64,000 nucleotides of DNA, from the NCBI RefSeq assembly GCF_001305855.1, contig NZ_LIXZ01000015.1, positions 26,933 to 90,932 of the forward strand, in the 5' to 3' direction. This stretch comes from Rossellomorea vietnamensis. Lineage in GTDB: Bacteria > Bacillota > Bacilli > Bacillales > Bacillaceae_B. The notes under the pieces are model-generated. The model made no database searches and was not told where the DNA came from. It saw only the letters and a program-made list of their open reading frames with translations. Position 1 is the first letter of the stretch; the number at the start of each line of letters is the position of its first letter. Both the position numbers and the translations under genes were made by a program. Below are positions 25,507-36,791 of this stretch, piece after piece.

Positions 25507-27118
25507 GGTTGTCACCCTCTTTCCCATCCCTATTGACCATCGTGCGTGATGCAGGAGGCTTTGGCCCTTGTTTCGGCCCTTCCCGCATCGTATTGGCGCT
25601 AATTAAGCGTGGTCTTTGTCTTAGGGTCCACCACGGTAATCGGATAAACGTATCTTTATTATTGACGGGTATAAAGGGAGCAAACGGCGCCATATAAGGC
25701 ACACCAAAGGAACGTAAGCCGCATAAATGAACGACCATCATCAGGAAGATCAAAATAATGCCGTAGAAACCGAATGTTGCGGCCCCGATCATAAACAAAA
25801 AACGGATGAGACGGGCGGAAATGGCCATATCAAACGAAGGGGTCGCAAAGCTTGCGATCGCCGTAATCGACACGATAATGACCATCGCCGGAGATACAAT
25901 GCTCGCTTGAACGGCCGCCTGTCCAATGACAAGGGCACCGACAATCGATACAGCTGAACCAATTGCTTTCGGCAGTCGAATCCCTGCTTCCCGTAAAATT
26001 TCAAACGTGATTTCCATCAGCAGGGCTTCCACGAATGCAGGAAAGGGAACGGATTCCCTCTGAGCGGCAATCGCCACAATGAGCGTCGTCGGTACCATTT
26101 CCTGATGGAAGGTCGTGACCGCCACAAACGTCGCGGGGGCAATCAGCGAAATCGTAAACATCAAAATGCGCAACAGGCGAATCGATGTCGCAATATCGAA
26201 ACGAGCGTAATAATCTTCAGCCGACTGGAAAAATTGGATAAACACTGCAGGTGCAATCAGGACAAAAGGAGTCCCATCGACAAAAATGGCGATCCGTCCC
26301 TCAAACAGATTCCCTGCCACTACATCAGGTCGTTCCGTGTTGAATATGGTTGGAAATGGCGTCATGGTCTGATCTTCAATCAGCTGTTCAATATACCCTG
26401 ATTCCAAAATGCTATCAATGTCAATCTTGTTTACTCGCTGACGAATTTCTTCCACCACTGAATCATTGGCAATACCATGTATGTACATAAGCGTCACATC
26501 TGTCTTGGTCACGCGGCCTACCTTCAAACTCTCCATCCATAAATCAGGAGTCTTGATAATGCGTCTGATCATAGACGTATTGGTCCCAATCGACTCTGTA
26601 AATGCCCCTTTCGGACCACGCACTACCATTTGCGTAGTTGATTCTGATATGGAGCGTGTTTCTCCCCCTTTCGTGCAGGCACTCAATGCTTTAGCAATGC
26701 CATCCACCATGACAAGGGTATCTCCTGACATGAGGGATGAAAACAGTTTATCCCAGGTAGTGATGGAGGACACGTTCCCGACCGTCATCATGTCTTCAGA
26801 AATCAGTTCCAACGCATCGTTCTGATTCAATTTCTCTTTATGATCATCCTTCATCATGGATTGCAGGAGGAACTCTTGAATCGATTGATTGTCTACTATT
26901 CCTTCCACATAGACAATCGCCGTTTTCAGCTCGGAATCCTTTCCCATTTTCAATTGACGGACGACGACGTCTGAACTGTTCCCTGTTTTCTGTTTAATGG
27001 TAGCCAGGTTGTCTGATAAAGAATCTTGTAGTTGTTCTTCAGAGGTATCAGAAGCTTGATTTTCAGGATCCGGTTGTTGGTTCTTTTTTGGTTTTCGACC
27101 TTTAAAGAACGAAGGCAT
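25496..27118 (-). CDS. germinant receptor A subunit (GerAA/SpoVAF family)
   Basis: 540 residues from ATG 27118 (MPSFFKGRKPKKNQ; AAAGGTG upstream). A soluble N-terminal domain (about 40-290) contains CTKGGETRSISESTTQMVV and VRGPKGAFTESIGTNTSMIR, diagnostic of the family; four to six membrane helices follow, then a basic tail (PWWTLRQRPRLI). First gene of a three-gene operon encoding the receptor in the inner spore membrane. Probably transcribed in the forespore by SigG, though I did not identify the promoter with confidence. Confidence 0.93.
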   Translation of the reverse strand: MPSFFKGRKPKKNQQPDPENQASDTSEEQLQDSLSDNLATIKQKTGNSSDVVVRQLKMGKDSELKTAIVYVEGIVDNQSIQEFLLQSMMKDDHKEKLNQNDALELISEDMMTVGNVSSITTWDKLFSSLMSGDTLVMVDGIAKALSACTKGGETRSISESTTQMVVRGPKGAFTESIGTNTSMIRRIIKTPDLWMESLKVGRVTKTDVTLMYIHGIANDSVVEEIRQRVNKIDIDSILESGYIEQLIEDQTMTPFPTIFNTERPDVVAGNLFEGRIAIFVDGTPFVLIAPAVFIQFFQSAEDYYARFDIATSIRLLRILMFTISLIAPATFVAVTTFHQEMVPTTLIVAIAAQRESVPFPAFVEALLMEITFEILREAGIRLPKAIGSAVSIVGALVIGQAAVQASIVSPAMVIIVSITAIASFATPSFDMAISARLIRFLFMIGAATFGFYGIILIFLMMVVHLCGLRSFGVPYMAPFAPFIPVNNKDTFIRLPWWTLRQRPRLISANTMREGPKQGPKPPASRTMVNRDGKEGDNRES

Positions 27119-27202
27119 AGATTCAGGCACCTTTCTCTTATTTTTTATTACTTTAACCAAATGAGGGGGATTTATGTAATTTTTAACAAAGAGGAGTATT
27201 GC

Positions 27203-27475
27203 ATGAAGCAACAACGAAAGGAAAACCCTAGTAGGAGGAGCGTGATCCTCATGAAAATCATCGGTATTACCTTTTTAATGATGGGATGTTTAATGGCTTT
27301 TTCTTTAGGTCTCGATATTCTCCAGGGCTTCGGTATTTCAGACGCCTGGCATAATGCCGTCAGTCCCTTTCGCGTGATGGAAGTTGCCGAATTATTTGTT
27401 CTCTTTTTTCTTCTCTTCCTCTTTTTAGGTGAATCTGCCTACTATGTGATCAAGAAGAGAAAAGCAAACAAATAA
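27203..27475 (+). CDS. small two-helix membrane protein next to the ger operon
   Basis: 90 residues from ATG 27203 (MKQQRKENPSRR; GAGGAG upstream). An internal ATG at 27251 with AGGAGGAG is also credible and would give 74 residues. Two membrane helices (about 16-38 and 62-82) and a basic tail. Divergent from the ger operon by 84 bp. Some ger clusters carry a small two-helix D subunit; the similarity is only of size and place. Confidence 0.6.
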   Translation: MKQQRKENPSRRSVILMKIIGITFLMMGCLMAFSLGLDILQGFGISDAWHNAVSPFRVMEVAELFVLFFLLFLFLGESAYYVIKKRKANK

Positions 27476-27529
27476 AAAAAGATGAGCTTCTACCCACTCA
27501 TCCCGTCTTCATAACCGGTTTCCCCTTCC

Positions 27530-27976
27530 CTACGGTTTTGAAATAGGAATTTCCAGCACATTCGTCTTGGAGCCATCTTTCGCTGAGTAAAAAAATAATT
27601 CCAGTTTGATGTCATTTGTCGTCACGATTTCTTTTTTAAAGGATAGGGTAAATTCCCCCCAGGCAGGTGCCCCCGCTGTTTGGTAGTTGTTTTCTTCCAA
27701 CACTTTTCCCCCATCATAGAGAACGTATTGAAAGACCCCTTCAAACACTTGTGCCTTCCCCGTTACCATGACCTCCCCTTCAGATTGAGTCACTACCACC
27801 TCTTTAAAGGATTCATTTTGATACACGGTTGGTGTATTTTTGTCTTCTTTGTTTGAATCACTATCCTCCCTTTGTTCTGTCACTGGTGGTTTCTCTTTTC
27901 CTTCCTGTTGTGGAGTACAAGCAGCCAGGCCCACAGCTGTGAAAACCGTTAAACGAAAGACCCGTTTCTTCATCAT
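27530..27976 (-). CDS. Gmad2-domain lipoprotein
   Basis: 148 residues. Lipoprotein signal (KKRVFRLTVFTAVGLAACT, lipobox near LAAC), Asp/Glu-rich linker, then an Ig-like Gmad2 domain: VMVTGKAQVFEGVFQYVLYD, then ENNYQTAGAPAWGEFTLSF with the characteristic AGAPxWGxF. Gmad2 is found beside GerMN domains in spore-related lipoproteins; here it stands alone near a ger operon, which fits a spore or envelope role. Confidence 0.8.
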   Translation of the reverse strand: MMKKRVFRLTVFTAVGLAACTPQQEGKEKPPVTEQREDSDSNKEDKNTPTVYQNESFKEVVVTQSEGEVMVTGKAQVFEGVFQYVLYDGGKVLEENNYQTAGAPAWGEFTLSFKKEIVTTNDIKLELFFYSAKDGSKTNVLEIPISKP

Positions 27977-28188
27977 CTCATCCCCTTTTTTATGGAATGT
28001 CTATTCACTACTATTCCGTTCTGGCATACAATATTCTCTTCCTTTAAAGCTCCCTCCTTCCTACTCTTCGCTCCTCCTATCTCTTTAATCCTCTAAAAAA
28101 AACATGTTTTGTTCACACTCTGTTAAAATTCACCATTCGTAGACGCTTCACGCTTTCAATACCCATTCTAATCTTTTATAATGATAAT

Positions 28189-28203
28189 TAAGAATTATTA
28201 TAA
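28189..28203 (+). promoter_or_regulatory. PerR box before katG
   Basis: TAAGAATTATTATAA matches the Per box TTATAATNATTATAA at 12-13 of 15 positions, inside a longer AT-rich dyad (TGATAATT ... AATTATCA, 28183-28209). PerR repression of catalase genes, relieved by peroxide, is established in Bacillus. Confidence 0.7.
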
Positions 28204-28259
28204 TTATCACACTATTTATGTGGTAGTTGCTTTATCAATCTTTTAGAACAGGAAGGTGA

Positions 28260-30485
<2,226 letters not shown>

Positions 30486-30489
30486 GTAG

Positions 30490-30525
30490 TGGGCCTCTTC
30501 CTTGTTTGGAAGGGGCTTTTTTTGC
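30490..30525 (+). terminator. katG terminator
   Basis: GGCCTCTTCC pairs imperfectly with GGAAGGGGC across TTGTTT, followed by TTTTTTT. Confidence 0.85.
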
Positions 30526-30556
30526 ACAGACCCCCTTCATCTCTCCCACAATTTCA

Positions 30557-30597
30557 TTGACAAATCCCCACCTCTCCATTATTATCAATATCGATAA
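30557..30597 (+). promoter_or_regulatory. sigma-A promoter with overlapping palindrome
   Basis: TTGACA (30557-30562), 17-bp spacer, TATTAT (30580-30585). The inverted repeat TTATC-N6-GATAA (30582-30597) overlaps the -10 region and start point and may be an autoregulatory site for the HTH protein encoded next. Confidence 0.7.
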
Positions 30598-30620
30598 CAA
30601 TCACAAAAGGATGTAATCGA

Positions 30621-31163
30621 ATGACCCAAATAGATACCGACCTATTTCTCCATCCGGTCCGGATGCGGATCATACAACACCTTTCAAAGGGAACAGCGAC
30701 GGTACATGAGCTGAAAGAATGGATGGCAGATGTCCCGCAGGCCACCCTTTACCGTCACTTAAATCGTTTGACGAAAAACCAAATCATTCATATCGTCGAT
30801 GAACGGAAAATCCGCGGTGCCGTCGAGAAAACGTATGCCATGCAGGAAGACAGTCCCTATATGACCGTTGAAGAATTGGAGCAGCTGTCAGGCGAAGAAC
30901 ATCTTAAACTGTTCATGACCTTCCTTTCTTCCGTGACGGGACAAGCCAGGACCTATCTTCTGAACGACCCGGATTTTGCCCGGGATTCATTTGGATATAA
31001 CCAGCTGGACCTTTACCTGACACCCGATGAAATAAAGGAGTTAACTCAAGGTATGAACGAGCTCCTGAGTAAATTCCAACCCAACAGACCGACGGATGAA
31101 AACGAAAAGATTTCCCTCATCCAAATGCTCATACCAGACAATAAAGGACGTGACAACACATGA
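30621..31163 (+). CDS. ArsR-like winged-helix regulator
   Basis: 180 residues. N-terminal winged helix: LFLHPVRMRIIQHLSKGTAT, VHELKEWMADVPQATLYRHL, NRLTKNQIIHIVDERKIRGA, then VEKTYAMQ. The C-terminal helical domain (about 75-180) is probably for dimerisation or ligand sensing. No metal-binding Cys motif is seen. It overlaps psd by 4 nt (TGATCAGAAC region), so it may control psd and itself. Confidence 0.8.
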   Translation: MTQIDTDLFLHPVRMRIIQHLSKGTATVHELKEWMADVPQATLYRHLNRLTKNQIIHIVDERKIRGAVEKTYAMQEDSPYMTVEELEQLSGEEHLKLFMTFLSSVTGQARTYLLNDPDFARDSFGYNQLDLYLTPDEIKELTQGMNELLSKFQPNRPTDENEKISLIQMLIPDNKGRDNT

Positions 31164-31936
31164 TCAGAACGAAATTTTACCGAAAAGTGTTCGAACTGAA
31201 CGGCCATCCCATCATCGCAAAAGGATTACGATCATTCGCCCAATCAAAAGTGAGCAAACCGTTCATCGGCTCATTTGCCAAACTCTATAAACTGAACATG
31301 GAGGAAGCCACCCGCGGACTCCGTGACTACGGCACCCTTCATGACATTTTCACACGGGAACTAAAAGCCGATGCGCGACCTGTCTCAGATTCTCCCGATG
31401 CCTTCGTCAGCCCGTGCGACGCATATTTATCCGTCGTCGACGACTTGACCCCGGAGAGTACGTTCATGGTCAAAGGACAGGACTATACGGTGGAAGAACT
31501 GCTAGGATCGAGAGAGAAAGCAGCACCCTACTCAGGCGGTAAGGTTCTCATCTTCTACTTAAGCCCGACCGATTATCACCGGGTCCACGTCCCGATCGAT
31601 GCGACGGTCGAGGATGTCTACACACTCGGTAGGCACGCAGATCCCGTCAACGAACTCGGACTCACGCACGGTCTCCGTCCCCTCACGCGAAATTACCGAC
31701 TCGTCTCACGTTTCGATGTGGCAGGTTCCCCTCTAGCCCACGTCATGGTCGGTGCACTGAATGTGAATTCGATTGTGAGGACGAATATGAATGACGTCGT
31801 TCACCGTGGAGATCCTTATGGGTACTTCTCATTTGGATCGACGGTGGTGGTTTGTGTTCCGAAAGGCAAGTTCAGCTTCACGAGGGAAAAAGGACCGGTG
31901 AAGATGGGTGAAGAAATCGGGAAGTGGCATTCATAA
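31160..31936 (+). CDS. psd: phosphatidylserine decarboxylase
   Basis: 258 residues. The self-cleavage site that yields the pyruvoyl group is YFSFGSTVVV near residue 225 (FGST in place of the common LGST). Charge-relay residues are in VSPCDAYLSVV and LSPTDYHRVHVP. It converts phosphatidylserine to phosphatidylethanolamine at the membrane. No pssA is adjacent, unlike B. subtilis, where pssA-ybfM-psd are together. Confidence 0.92.
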   Translation: MIRTKFYRKVFELNGHPIIAKGLRSFAQSKVSKPFIGSFAKLYKLNMEEATRGLRDYGTLHDIFTRELKADARPVSDSPDAFVSPCDAYLSVVDDLTPESTFMVKGQDYTVEELLGSREKAAPYSGGKVLIFYLSPTDYHRVHVPIDATVEDVYTLGRHADPVNELGLTHGLRPLTRNYRLVSRFDVAGSPLAHVMVGALNVNSIVRTNMNDVVHRGDPYGYFSFGSTVVVCVPKGKFSFTREKGPVKMGEEIGKWHS

Positions 31937-31949
31937 TGGAAAAGTCGCC

Positions 31950-31978
31950 TGCTCCCCATAAGGTGGGGAGCACTTTTA
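31950..31978 (+). terminator. psd terminator
   Basis: TGCTCCCC pairs with GGGGAGCA, extended by AAAAG/CTTTT. Confidence 0.85.
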
Positions 31979-32015
31979 TGTGGGGAGATCAGGTTAAGCA
32001 TCAGAGGTGATCAAT

Positions 32016-32199
32016 AAACGGAGATATTCCGCTTAATTAATTCTGTGAAATTAAAAGGGCTGAAATAGGAGAAAAAATTCCACCTATTTAGTTAAAAAAT
32101 ACAAATATAAGGTTTTTTTCAAGTGGTAAGCGGAAATTCTCCGCTTATTCACCCCCAATACAGCTTCCATCCTAAATGTAAGCGGAAATTCTCCGCTTA
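32016..32199. repeat. three type D palindromes (AAGCGGA...TCCGCTT)
   Basis: Copies at 32016-32036, 32127-32147 and 32179-32199, each about 21 bp with A(A/G)CGGA and TCCGCTTA arms around 5-7 AT-rich bases. The last two have identical cores. Otherwise the 31979-32285 gap shows no gene. Four more copies occur at 58182-58367. Confidence 0.8.
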
Positions 32200-32285
32200 T
32201 TTACTTTGACTGGCTCTTCTACAACCGTCATTAAAAAACGCCTGTCCCTTGTGGGGAACAGGCGCTTTTCCTATGTGACCGGGCA

Positions 32286-32762
32286 TCACGCCCCGATACT
32301 CTCCCGTACTTCTTCCTCTTCTACTCCCGACCGCTTCTCCAACTTATAAACAAGCACTCCACCGATCAACAACCCAATCCCAAGCAGCTTCTCCCAGGAC
32401 AATGAAGACGGTTCAAATCCGAACCAGCCTCCTGTGTTGACGATGAACGCGATTGTGATCTGCGAAATAAGCGCGATGGAGATTGCATACGCCGGACCGA
32501 TCAGCGTGACTCCCCTCATCAGGAAGAACACGATGCCGACGCCGAACACTCCGCTAAAAAGAAACACGGGATTGACGCCGCTGAAGTCAAAAAGGCTCTT
32601 ATCTTCCATTGTATAAAAGACCGGCAGTGAACAGACGAGACCGAGGCCGAGAACAAGGCTCGTCGTGGCCCATGGACCGGTTTTTTCACTGACCCGGGCG
32701 TTGAATACATTTTGCAAACTGATCAGGATTCCAGCCACGATGGCTAATCCGATTCCGAACAT
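32286..32762 (-). CDS. DMT-superfamily YdcZ (DUF606) half-transporter
   Basis: 158 residues with five membrane helices: IGLAIVAGILISLQNVFNAR (the opening with the NARVSE/NxR motif is typical), then GVFGVGIVFFLMRGVTLIGP and GIGLLIGGVLVYKLEKRS. DUF606 proteins are half-size DMT transporters and often occur as two linked genes that may heterodimerise. It is the last gene of a three-gene unit, 12 bp after the Crp/Fnr gene; a second DUF606 gene is first. Substrate unknown. Confidence 0.88.
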   Translation of the reverse strand: MFGIGLAIVAGILISLQNVFNARVSEKTGPWATTSLVLGLGLVCSLPVFYTMEDKSLFDFSGVNPVFLFSGVFGVGIVFFLMRGVTLIGPAYAISIALISQITIAFIVNTGGWFGFEPSSLSWEKLLGIGLLIGGVLVYKLEKRSGVEEEEVRESIGA

Positions 32763-32774
32763 GTGAGATCCTCC

Positions 32775-33470
32775 TTATTCATAAATGTTTCCTTTCGCAA
32801 GGATGCTGAGTTTTTCCAGATCCTTGATGGTGATGGATCCGTTGACCCGGTCAATGAGGTCATCCGTCGCCATCTTCTTCAGTACACGGTTCAGATGGCG
32901 GTAGCTCGTGCCGATCCATTCGGCGAGTTCCATGAGGTTCGACGTATGCATTTCCTGATGGAACATGGTCCCTTCCCCCGCTTCCGAAATGGACAGCAAA
33001 TAGCTCGCCAGGCGCACTTCAACAGGGTACAGCATGTGCATGCTCGTGATATGGGATTCGGTGTAGAACTTGTGAGCCACGGTATCAAACAGGAAGCGCA
33101 TGATTGCCGGATTCTCCTTCTCGAGCCTTGAGAGATCCTCGAAACAGACCGACAAGAACACCCCGTCCGTGACGGCTTCCACCGAATTGAGCACTGCTGT
33201 GCCCTTCGAATATTCCACATCCCCGATCAAGGCCAGGGGCCGCTTGAACCGGTTGATCAGGAGCTTCCCTTCCGGCGTATGGGTGAAGATCTTGATTTTC
33301 CCTTCCATTAGGAAATATAGTTCGCCCAGCTCTTCCCCCGTTGAAAAAAGGACATCCCCTTTTTCAAAGAAGTAGGTTTTGATATGTTTTCTGAAATCGG
33401 CCGGAAATAAATCATCCAGCTCGAATCTATTGATATAACGGTCTGGCTTTGCACCTTTTATTTCTTTCAT
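32775..33470 (-). CDS. Crp/Fnr-family regulator (YeiL-like)
   Basis: 231 residues; the second of two adjacent ATG codons has the better spacing to GGAGT. Cyclic-nucleotide-type beta barrel (FEKGDVLFSTGEELGELYFL, then LINRFKRPLALIGDVEYSKG), long dimer helix, and a C-terminal HTH (SNLMELAEWIGTSYRHLNRV). No Cys cluster for an FeS centre is seen. Its position between two transporter halves suggests it controls them. Confidence 0.87.
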   Translation of the reverse strand: MKEIKGAKPDRYINRFELDDLFPADFRKHIKTYFFEKGDVLFSTGEELGELYFLMEGKIKIFTHTPEGKLLINRFKRPLALIGDVEYSKGTAVLNSVEAVTDGVFLSVCFEDLSRLEKENPAIMRFLFDTVAHKFYTESHITSMHMLYPVEVRLASYLLSISEAGEGTMFHQEMHTSNLMELAEWIGTSYRHLNRVLKKMATDDLIDRVNGSITIKDLEKLSILAKGNIYE

Positions 33471-33485
33471 CATCCCACTCCTTTT

Positions 33486-33914
33486 CTACAGTTGAAACAG
33501 AATGACTCCTGCAAGCATCATCGTTAGTAGTCCGACCACCTGCCGCGTTGTGACCGGGATTTTCTTTTCCCCGAACCATCCTTTCGATTCTATGAGGAAG
33601 GCTGTCCCGATCTGTGCCACGAGCAGAATCGCAATTGCCGCTGCCGGTCCGATGCTGTGGATCGCCGTCAATTCCGAGAACACGACGATCACCCCGAACG
33701 TGCCTCCGATCAGGTACAGAAACGGGACCCCCCTGAAGGTTTTCCCTTTTCCATCCCTCGTTTTCATATAGATGGTCATCGAAATCGCAAACGCCACCAG
33801 GTGGACCATCGACGTTGTATGCCACCCGCCGATCGCGTCACTCATCCGTGCATTGAAGATCCCCTGCATCGTAATGCAAAGACCCCCGAAGAGGGCAAAA
33901 ATAGCACCTTTCAT
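33486..33914 (-). CDS. DMT-superfamily YdcZ (DUF606) half-transporter
   Basis: 142 residues with five membrane helices and the conserved opening FALFGGLCITMQGIFNARMS; later AAIAILLVAQIGTAFLIESK and VVGLLTMMLAGVILFQL. First gene of the ydcZ-crp-ydcZ unit, starting after GGAGGA. Only distantly similar to the other half, as expected for an antiparallel heterodimer pair. Confidence 0.88.
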   Translation of the reverse strand: MKGAIFALFGGLCITMQGIFNARMSDAIGGWHTTSMVHLVAFAISMTIYMKTRDGKGKTFRGVPFLYLIGGTFGVIVVFSELTAIHSIGPAAAIAILLVAQIGTAFLIESKGWFGEKKIPVTTRQVVGLLTMMLAGVILFQL

Positions 33915-34102
33915 CGTTCATCCTCCTATTCTTCGTTCTATTAAATAGGAGGTTGTGATTTTATGAAAGGACATATGTCCTAAGGTTGTGCTGATGGGGC
34001 TTGGGTATGCGTTTTCATGTGTCATTCCTGGCGTTGGGATCATTTATCAGGATTTTATCAACGAAACCATTTTATCGGAGAATCTATTCTGAAAAAGAAA
34101 AA

Positions 34103-34142
34103 AGAAGAGAAACAGAATCCAGACCTGTTTCTCTTCTCTTTT
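34103..34142. terminator. Rho-independent terminator
   Basis: AGAAGAGAAACAG pairs with CTGTTTCTCTTCT across AATCCAGAC, with A-run on one side and TTTTT on the other, so it can serve both strands. The 33915-34185 gap otherwise holds no gene. Confidence 0.85.
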
Positions 34143-34185
34143 TCGGGCGGAATGTAGAATCGTTTGTCATACACAAAAAGAAGCT

Positions 34186-34728
34186 TCACGGTGAACCCGG
34201 AGGATTATACAAAGGCGGAATCCGGAGCCAGCCCCTCGATATCATCAAGTTCTTTAACGGTGCAGCGAATTTCATCAGGTTGATCTGAATGGAAAAGAAC
34301 ATCAGTCCCACATCGGTCCGGACGGTCTTTGACATCGCCTGAGCGCAAAAGGTGATGGACATTGCCACTTTGGCTGAGATGAGGTTGGCAATCTCGTCAT
34401 CCGTCAGCTTAACCCCTTCAGGAACGGCGCTTTGCTCGGACAGGGGTTTTTTAGGATTGACCAAGGGCAGAGGCACCCCTTCCCTTAAAAGGAACTTCTC
34501 TATATTCTTCGTATCATGCATGCTTCCTTGCAATGCGTTCTCAAGCACATGTTTCAAATCCTTGTCCGTCGTGGTGTTCAGTCCTACTTGATAAAGAGCG
34601 TGGGCTTCGTGAAATGCCGTGAATGCCGTCCAAAGATCCATCACTTCCCCGACATGGAGAGGCGGTTTCGGCGCTTCATCTACAAAATTCTTTATGATAG
34701 CGGAAATCGCTTCGAATGCATTGGTCAT
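34186..34728 (-). CDS. DUF3231 ferritin-like protein
   Basis: 180 residues, all helical: HVGEVMDLWTAFTAFHEAHA, YQVGLNTTTDKDLKHVLENA, LQGSMHDTKNIEKFLLREGV, PLPLVNPKKP. The His/Glu/Asp placement (HEAH, HDTKNIE) is consistent with a ferritin-like bundle; DUF3231 is common in spore-formers, and some members are spore-coat associated. Second ATG of a pair chosen for its 7-nt spacing to GGAGG. Related in style to the coat-like protein at 1876-2394. Confidence 0.8.
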   Translation of the reverse strand: MTNAFEAISAIIKNFVDEAPKPPLHVGEVMDLWTAFTAFHEAHALYQVGLNTTTDKDLKHVLENALQGSMHDTKNIEKFLLREGVPLPLVNPKKPLSEQSAVPEGVKLTDDEIANLISAKVAMSITFCAQAMSKTVRTDVGLMFFSIQINLMKFAAPLKNLMISRGWLRIPPLYNPPGSP

Positions 34729-34926
34729 CATGTAACCTCCTGATGCTTGTTGCCATTATTATTTGCTATACATTCGGATTGGATACATGTTTAATTGGCA
34801 AAAAAAAACAGACCGAAGACCGGCCTGCTTGAAGGATGGGGCGAATTTCGCTTACTAAGGGGTTTAGGTGTGCCTTCTCAACGGAAAAAGAAGCGCTTAT
34901 CAGCGATCTTCACACGCATATAGCAT

Positions 34927-35547
34927 CTACTCATCCACACCCAATCCCCACTTCACATATCCCATCAACCACTCCGTCTGCTCCTTCAACTGAATCGTCT
35001 CAGAGTCCAGAATCGCGTGATCCATCGCCATCCCGTCGATATGGGAGATGATCCCCTTGGCAATGACTTCGGGTTCAAACCGGGGGGAGAACTCCCCTGC
35101 CTTGATTCCTTCTTCGATGATGTTTACGGTCATTTGATAGGCCTGGGAGAAGCGTTTTCTTGCATGCTCCTGCTTGGTTTCATCGTGGCGTCCTGTGATG
35201 AAGTATTCTAACTTGGAAGGTGCCAAAGCATCCATATTATTGGTCGCCTCCTTGCTTTCCCCTAAAAAACTCATAAGTAGGACATCCCAATAGCTACCCT
35301 GCTGGTTCAGCATCGCCTGGATGCTTCCTTCAATGACTTCAACCTGTTCCGATTCAATCAACGCTTCAAAGAGATCCTCTTTATTTTCAAAATACTGATA
35401 CAATCCGCCCCGGCTCACACCGGCCCTTTCCATAACGTGCTTCATGGTCGTGTTTTCATAGCCGTGCTCGATAAATACGTCCCGGGCGGCTTTCAATAAG
35501 TTAGAGCGGCGTTGCTCCTTGTGCTCCTGACTGACTTTCGGTGACAT
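34927..35547 (-). CDS. TetR-family regulator of the adjacent MFS exporter
   Basis: 206 residues. HTH: RSNLLKAARDVFIEHGYENT, TMKHVMERAGVSRGGLYQYF, ENKEDLF. Large ligand domain (about 60-206). It overlaps the end of the MFS gene by 47 nt and is co-transcribed, and two TetR-style palindromes cover the operon promoter. The pair resembles B. subtilis yfiR/yfiS. Inducer unknown, probably an exported compound. Confidence 0.88.
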   Translation of the reverse strand: MSPKVSQEHKEQRRSNLLKAARDVFIEHGYENTTMKHVMERAGVSRGGLYQYFENKEDLFEALIESEQVEVIEGSIQAMLNQQGSYWDVLLMSFLGESKEATNNMDALAPSKLEYFITGRHDETKQEHARKRFSQAYQMTVNIIEEGIKAGEFSPRFEPEVIAKGIISHIDGMAMDHAILDSETIQLKEQTEWLMGYVKWGLGVDE

Positions 35548-36766
35548 CTGGCTCCTCCTCTACTTTATTTCTTACTGCAATGGATACGATGAATAATAGG
35601 ATCAATAATGAACCGGTGATGATGAAGGACGGGATGATCCCGATCACGGTTGCAAGGGCGCCACCTGCGAGCGGTCCGATGATCGTGGCCGTTGTGGTGG
35701 TGCTGTTGACGACGCCGAATACCCTTCCCGTCATATGAACCGGCGTCTTTTCCTGGGTCGCTGCCTGGAACGGGATGAAGACGAAGCCGGCAGAGGCGCC
35801 TGCGATCAAGCCTAGAACGGGAACCCATAACATGGACAGACTCAGATCATAGTGTGTCAGGACCCCCATCAACCCAAATCCCATCCCGATGCCGAGTACT
35901 CCCATACACATATAGACGAATGCGTTATAATCGGTCTTTTTCGAAAGATAAATGCCTGTGATCAGCATGCCGACACCCGCACTTGCCACCAAATAACCCA
36001 GGAGGTTCGGCGACACATCCGTCAACTGACGAAGCAGGATGATGAATTGAGAATCCGATAGTTGGAGAATCAGTAAGCTGACCCCCAGTAAAAACAAACC
36101 GTATAATAAGAAACGGCTTTTCTTAATGAATGAGAATCCGACTTTGATCTCCTCTTTAAAGGAAGGTCCGTCCCTCTTCTCGACTTCGACTTTCACTTCT
36201 TTCACGGCTTTTGGCAAAAGGAAGATGAAGATCGCCGACAGGAAGAAGGTGGCGGAGTCCAGATAGAAGACGTTGTACGTTCCGATCAGTGAAACGAGGA
36301 TCCCGCTCACGAGGGGCCCGATGACCTTCGTGCCTGAATCGATGGTGGATGAAAAGGACATGGCTCCCTTGATGTTCTCATCTGCCACAAGTTCTTTCAA
36401 CTTTCCATTCTTCGCCGGAATGAACACTGAGGAGAAAATCCCCGTCAGGAACAAACAGCCGTACACCATCCACACATTCGTCGCCAGGGTCAAAAGTAGA
36501 ATCAGCACACCCCTCACCACATCGGAAAACACCATCAGCGTCTTCCGTTCCATCCGGTCGGCAATCGTTCCCGTAATCGGTCCGAATAAAGCCATCGGCA
36601 GAGCGAGACTCAAGATGATCAACGACATCTGCATCGGTGTTGCTTCCCATTTTAACCCAACCAGCGTAATGATCGCCACAATACTCAACCAATCCCCAAG
36701 CCCCGAAATCGCCTGCGCCGTCATCAACGTGATGAACGGTTTGTTTTTCCGTAAAGAAGATCCCAT
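35501..36766 (-). CDS. MFS drug-type efflux transporter
   Basis: 421 residues, 12 predicted helices. MFS motif A variant GTIADRMERKTLMVFSDVVRG between helices 2 and 3, and GPLVSGILVSLIGTYNVFY in the fifth. Belongs to the MFS_3/enterobactin-exporter-like group. It is the first gene of an operon with tetR. Promoter on the minus strand with an operator in the spacer. Substrate unknown. Confidence 0.88.
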   Translation of the reverse strand: MGSSLRKNKPFITLMTAQAISGLGDWLSIVAIITLVGLKWEATPMQMSLIILSLALPMALFGPITGTIADRMERKTLMVFSDVVRGVLILLLTLATNVWMVYGCLFLTGIFSSVFIPAKNGKLKELVADENIKGAMSFSSTIDSGTKVIGPLVSGILVSLIGTYNVFYLDSATFFLSAIFIFLLPKAVKEVKVEVEKRDGPSFKEEIKVGFSFIKKSRFLLYGLFLLGVSLLILQLSDSQFIILLRQLTDVSPNLLGYLVASAGVGMLITGIYLSKKTDYNAFVYMCMGVLGIGMGFGLMGVLTHYDLSLSMLWVPVLGLIAGASAGFVFIPFQAATQEKTPVHMTGRVFGVVNSTTTTATIIGPLAGGALATVIGIIPSFIITGSLLILLFIVSIAVRNKVEEEPDVTESQSGAQGATPL

Positions 36767-36791
36767 TTCCCATCGCCCCTTTTATAAAAAT

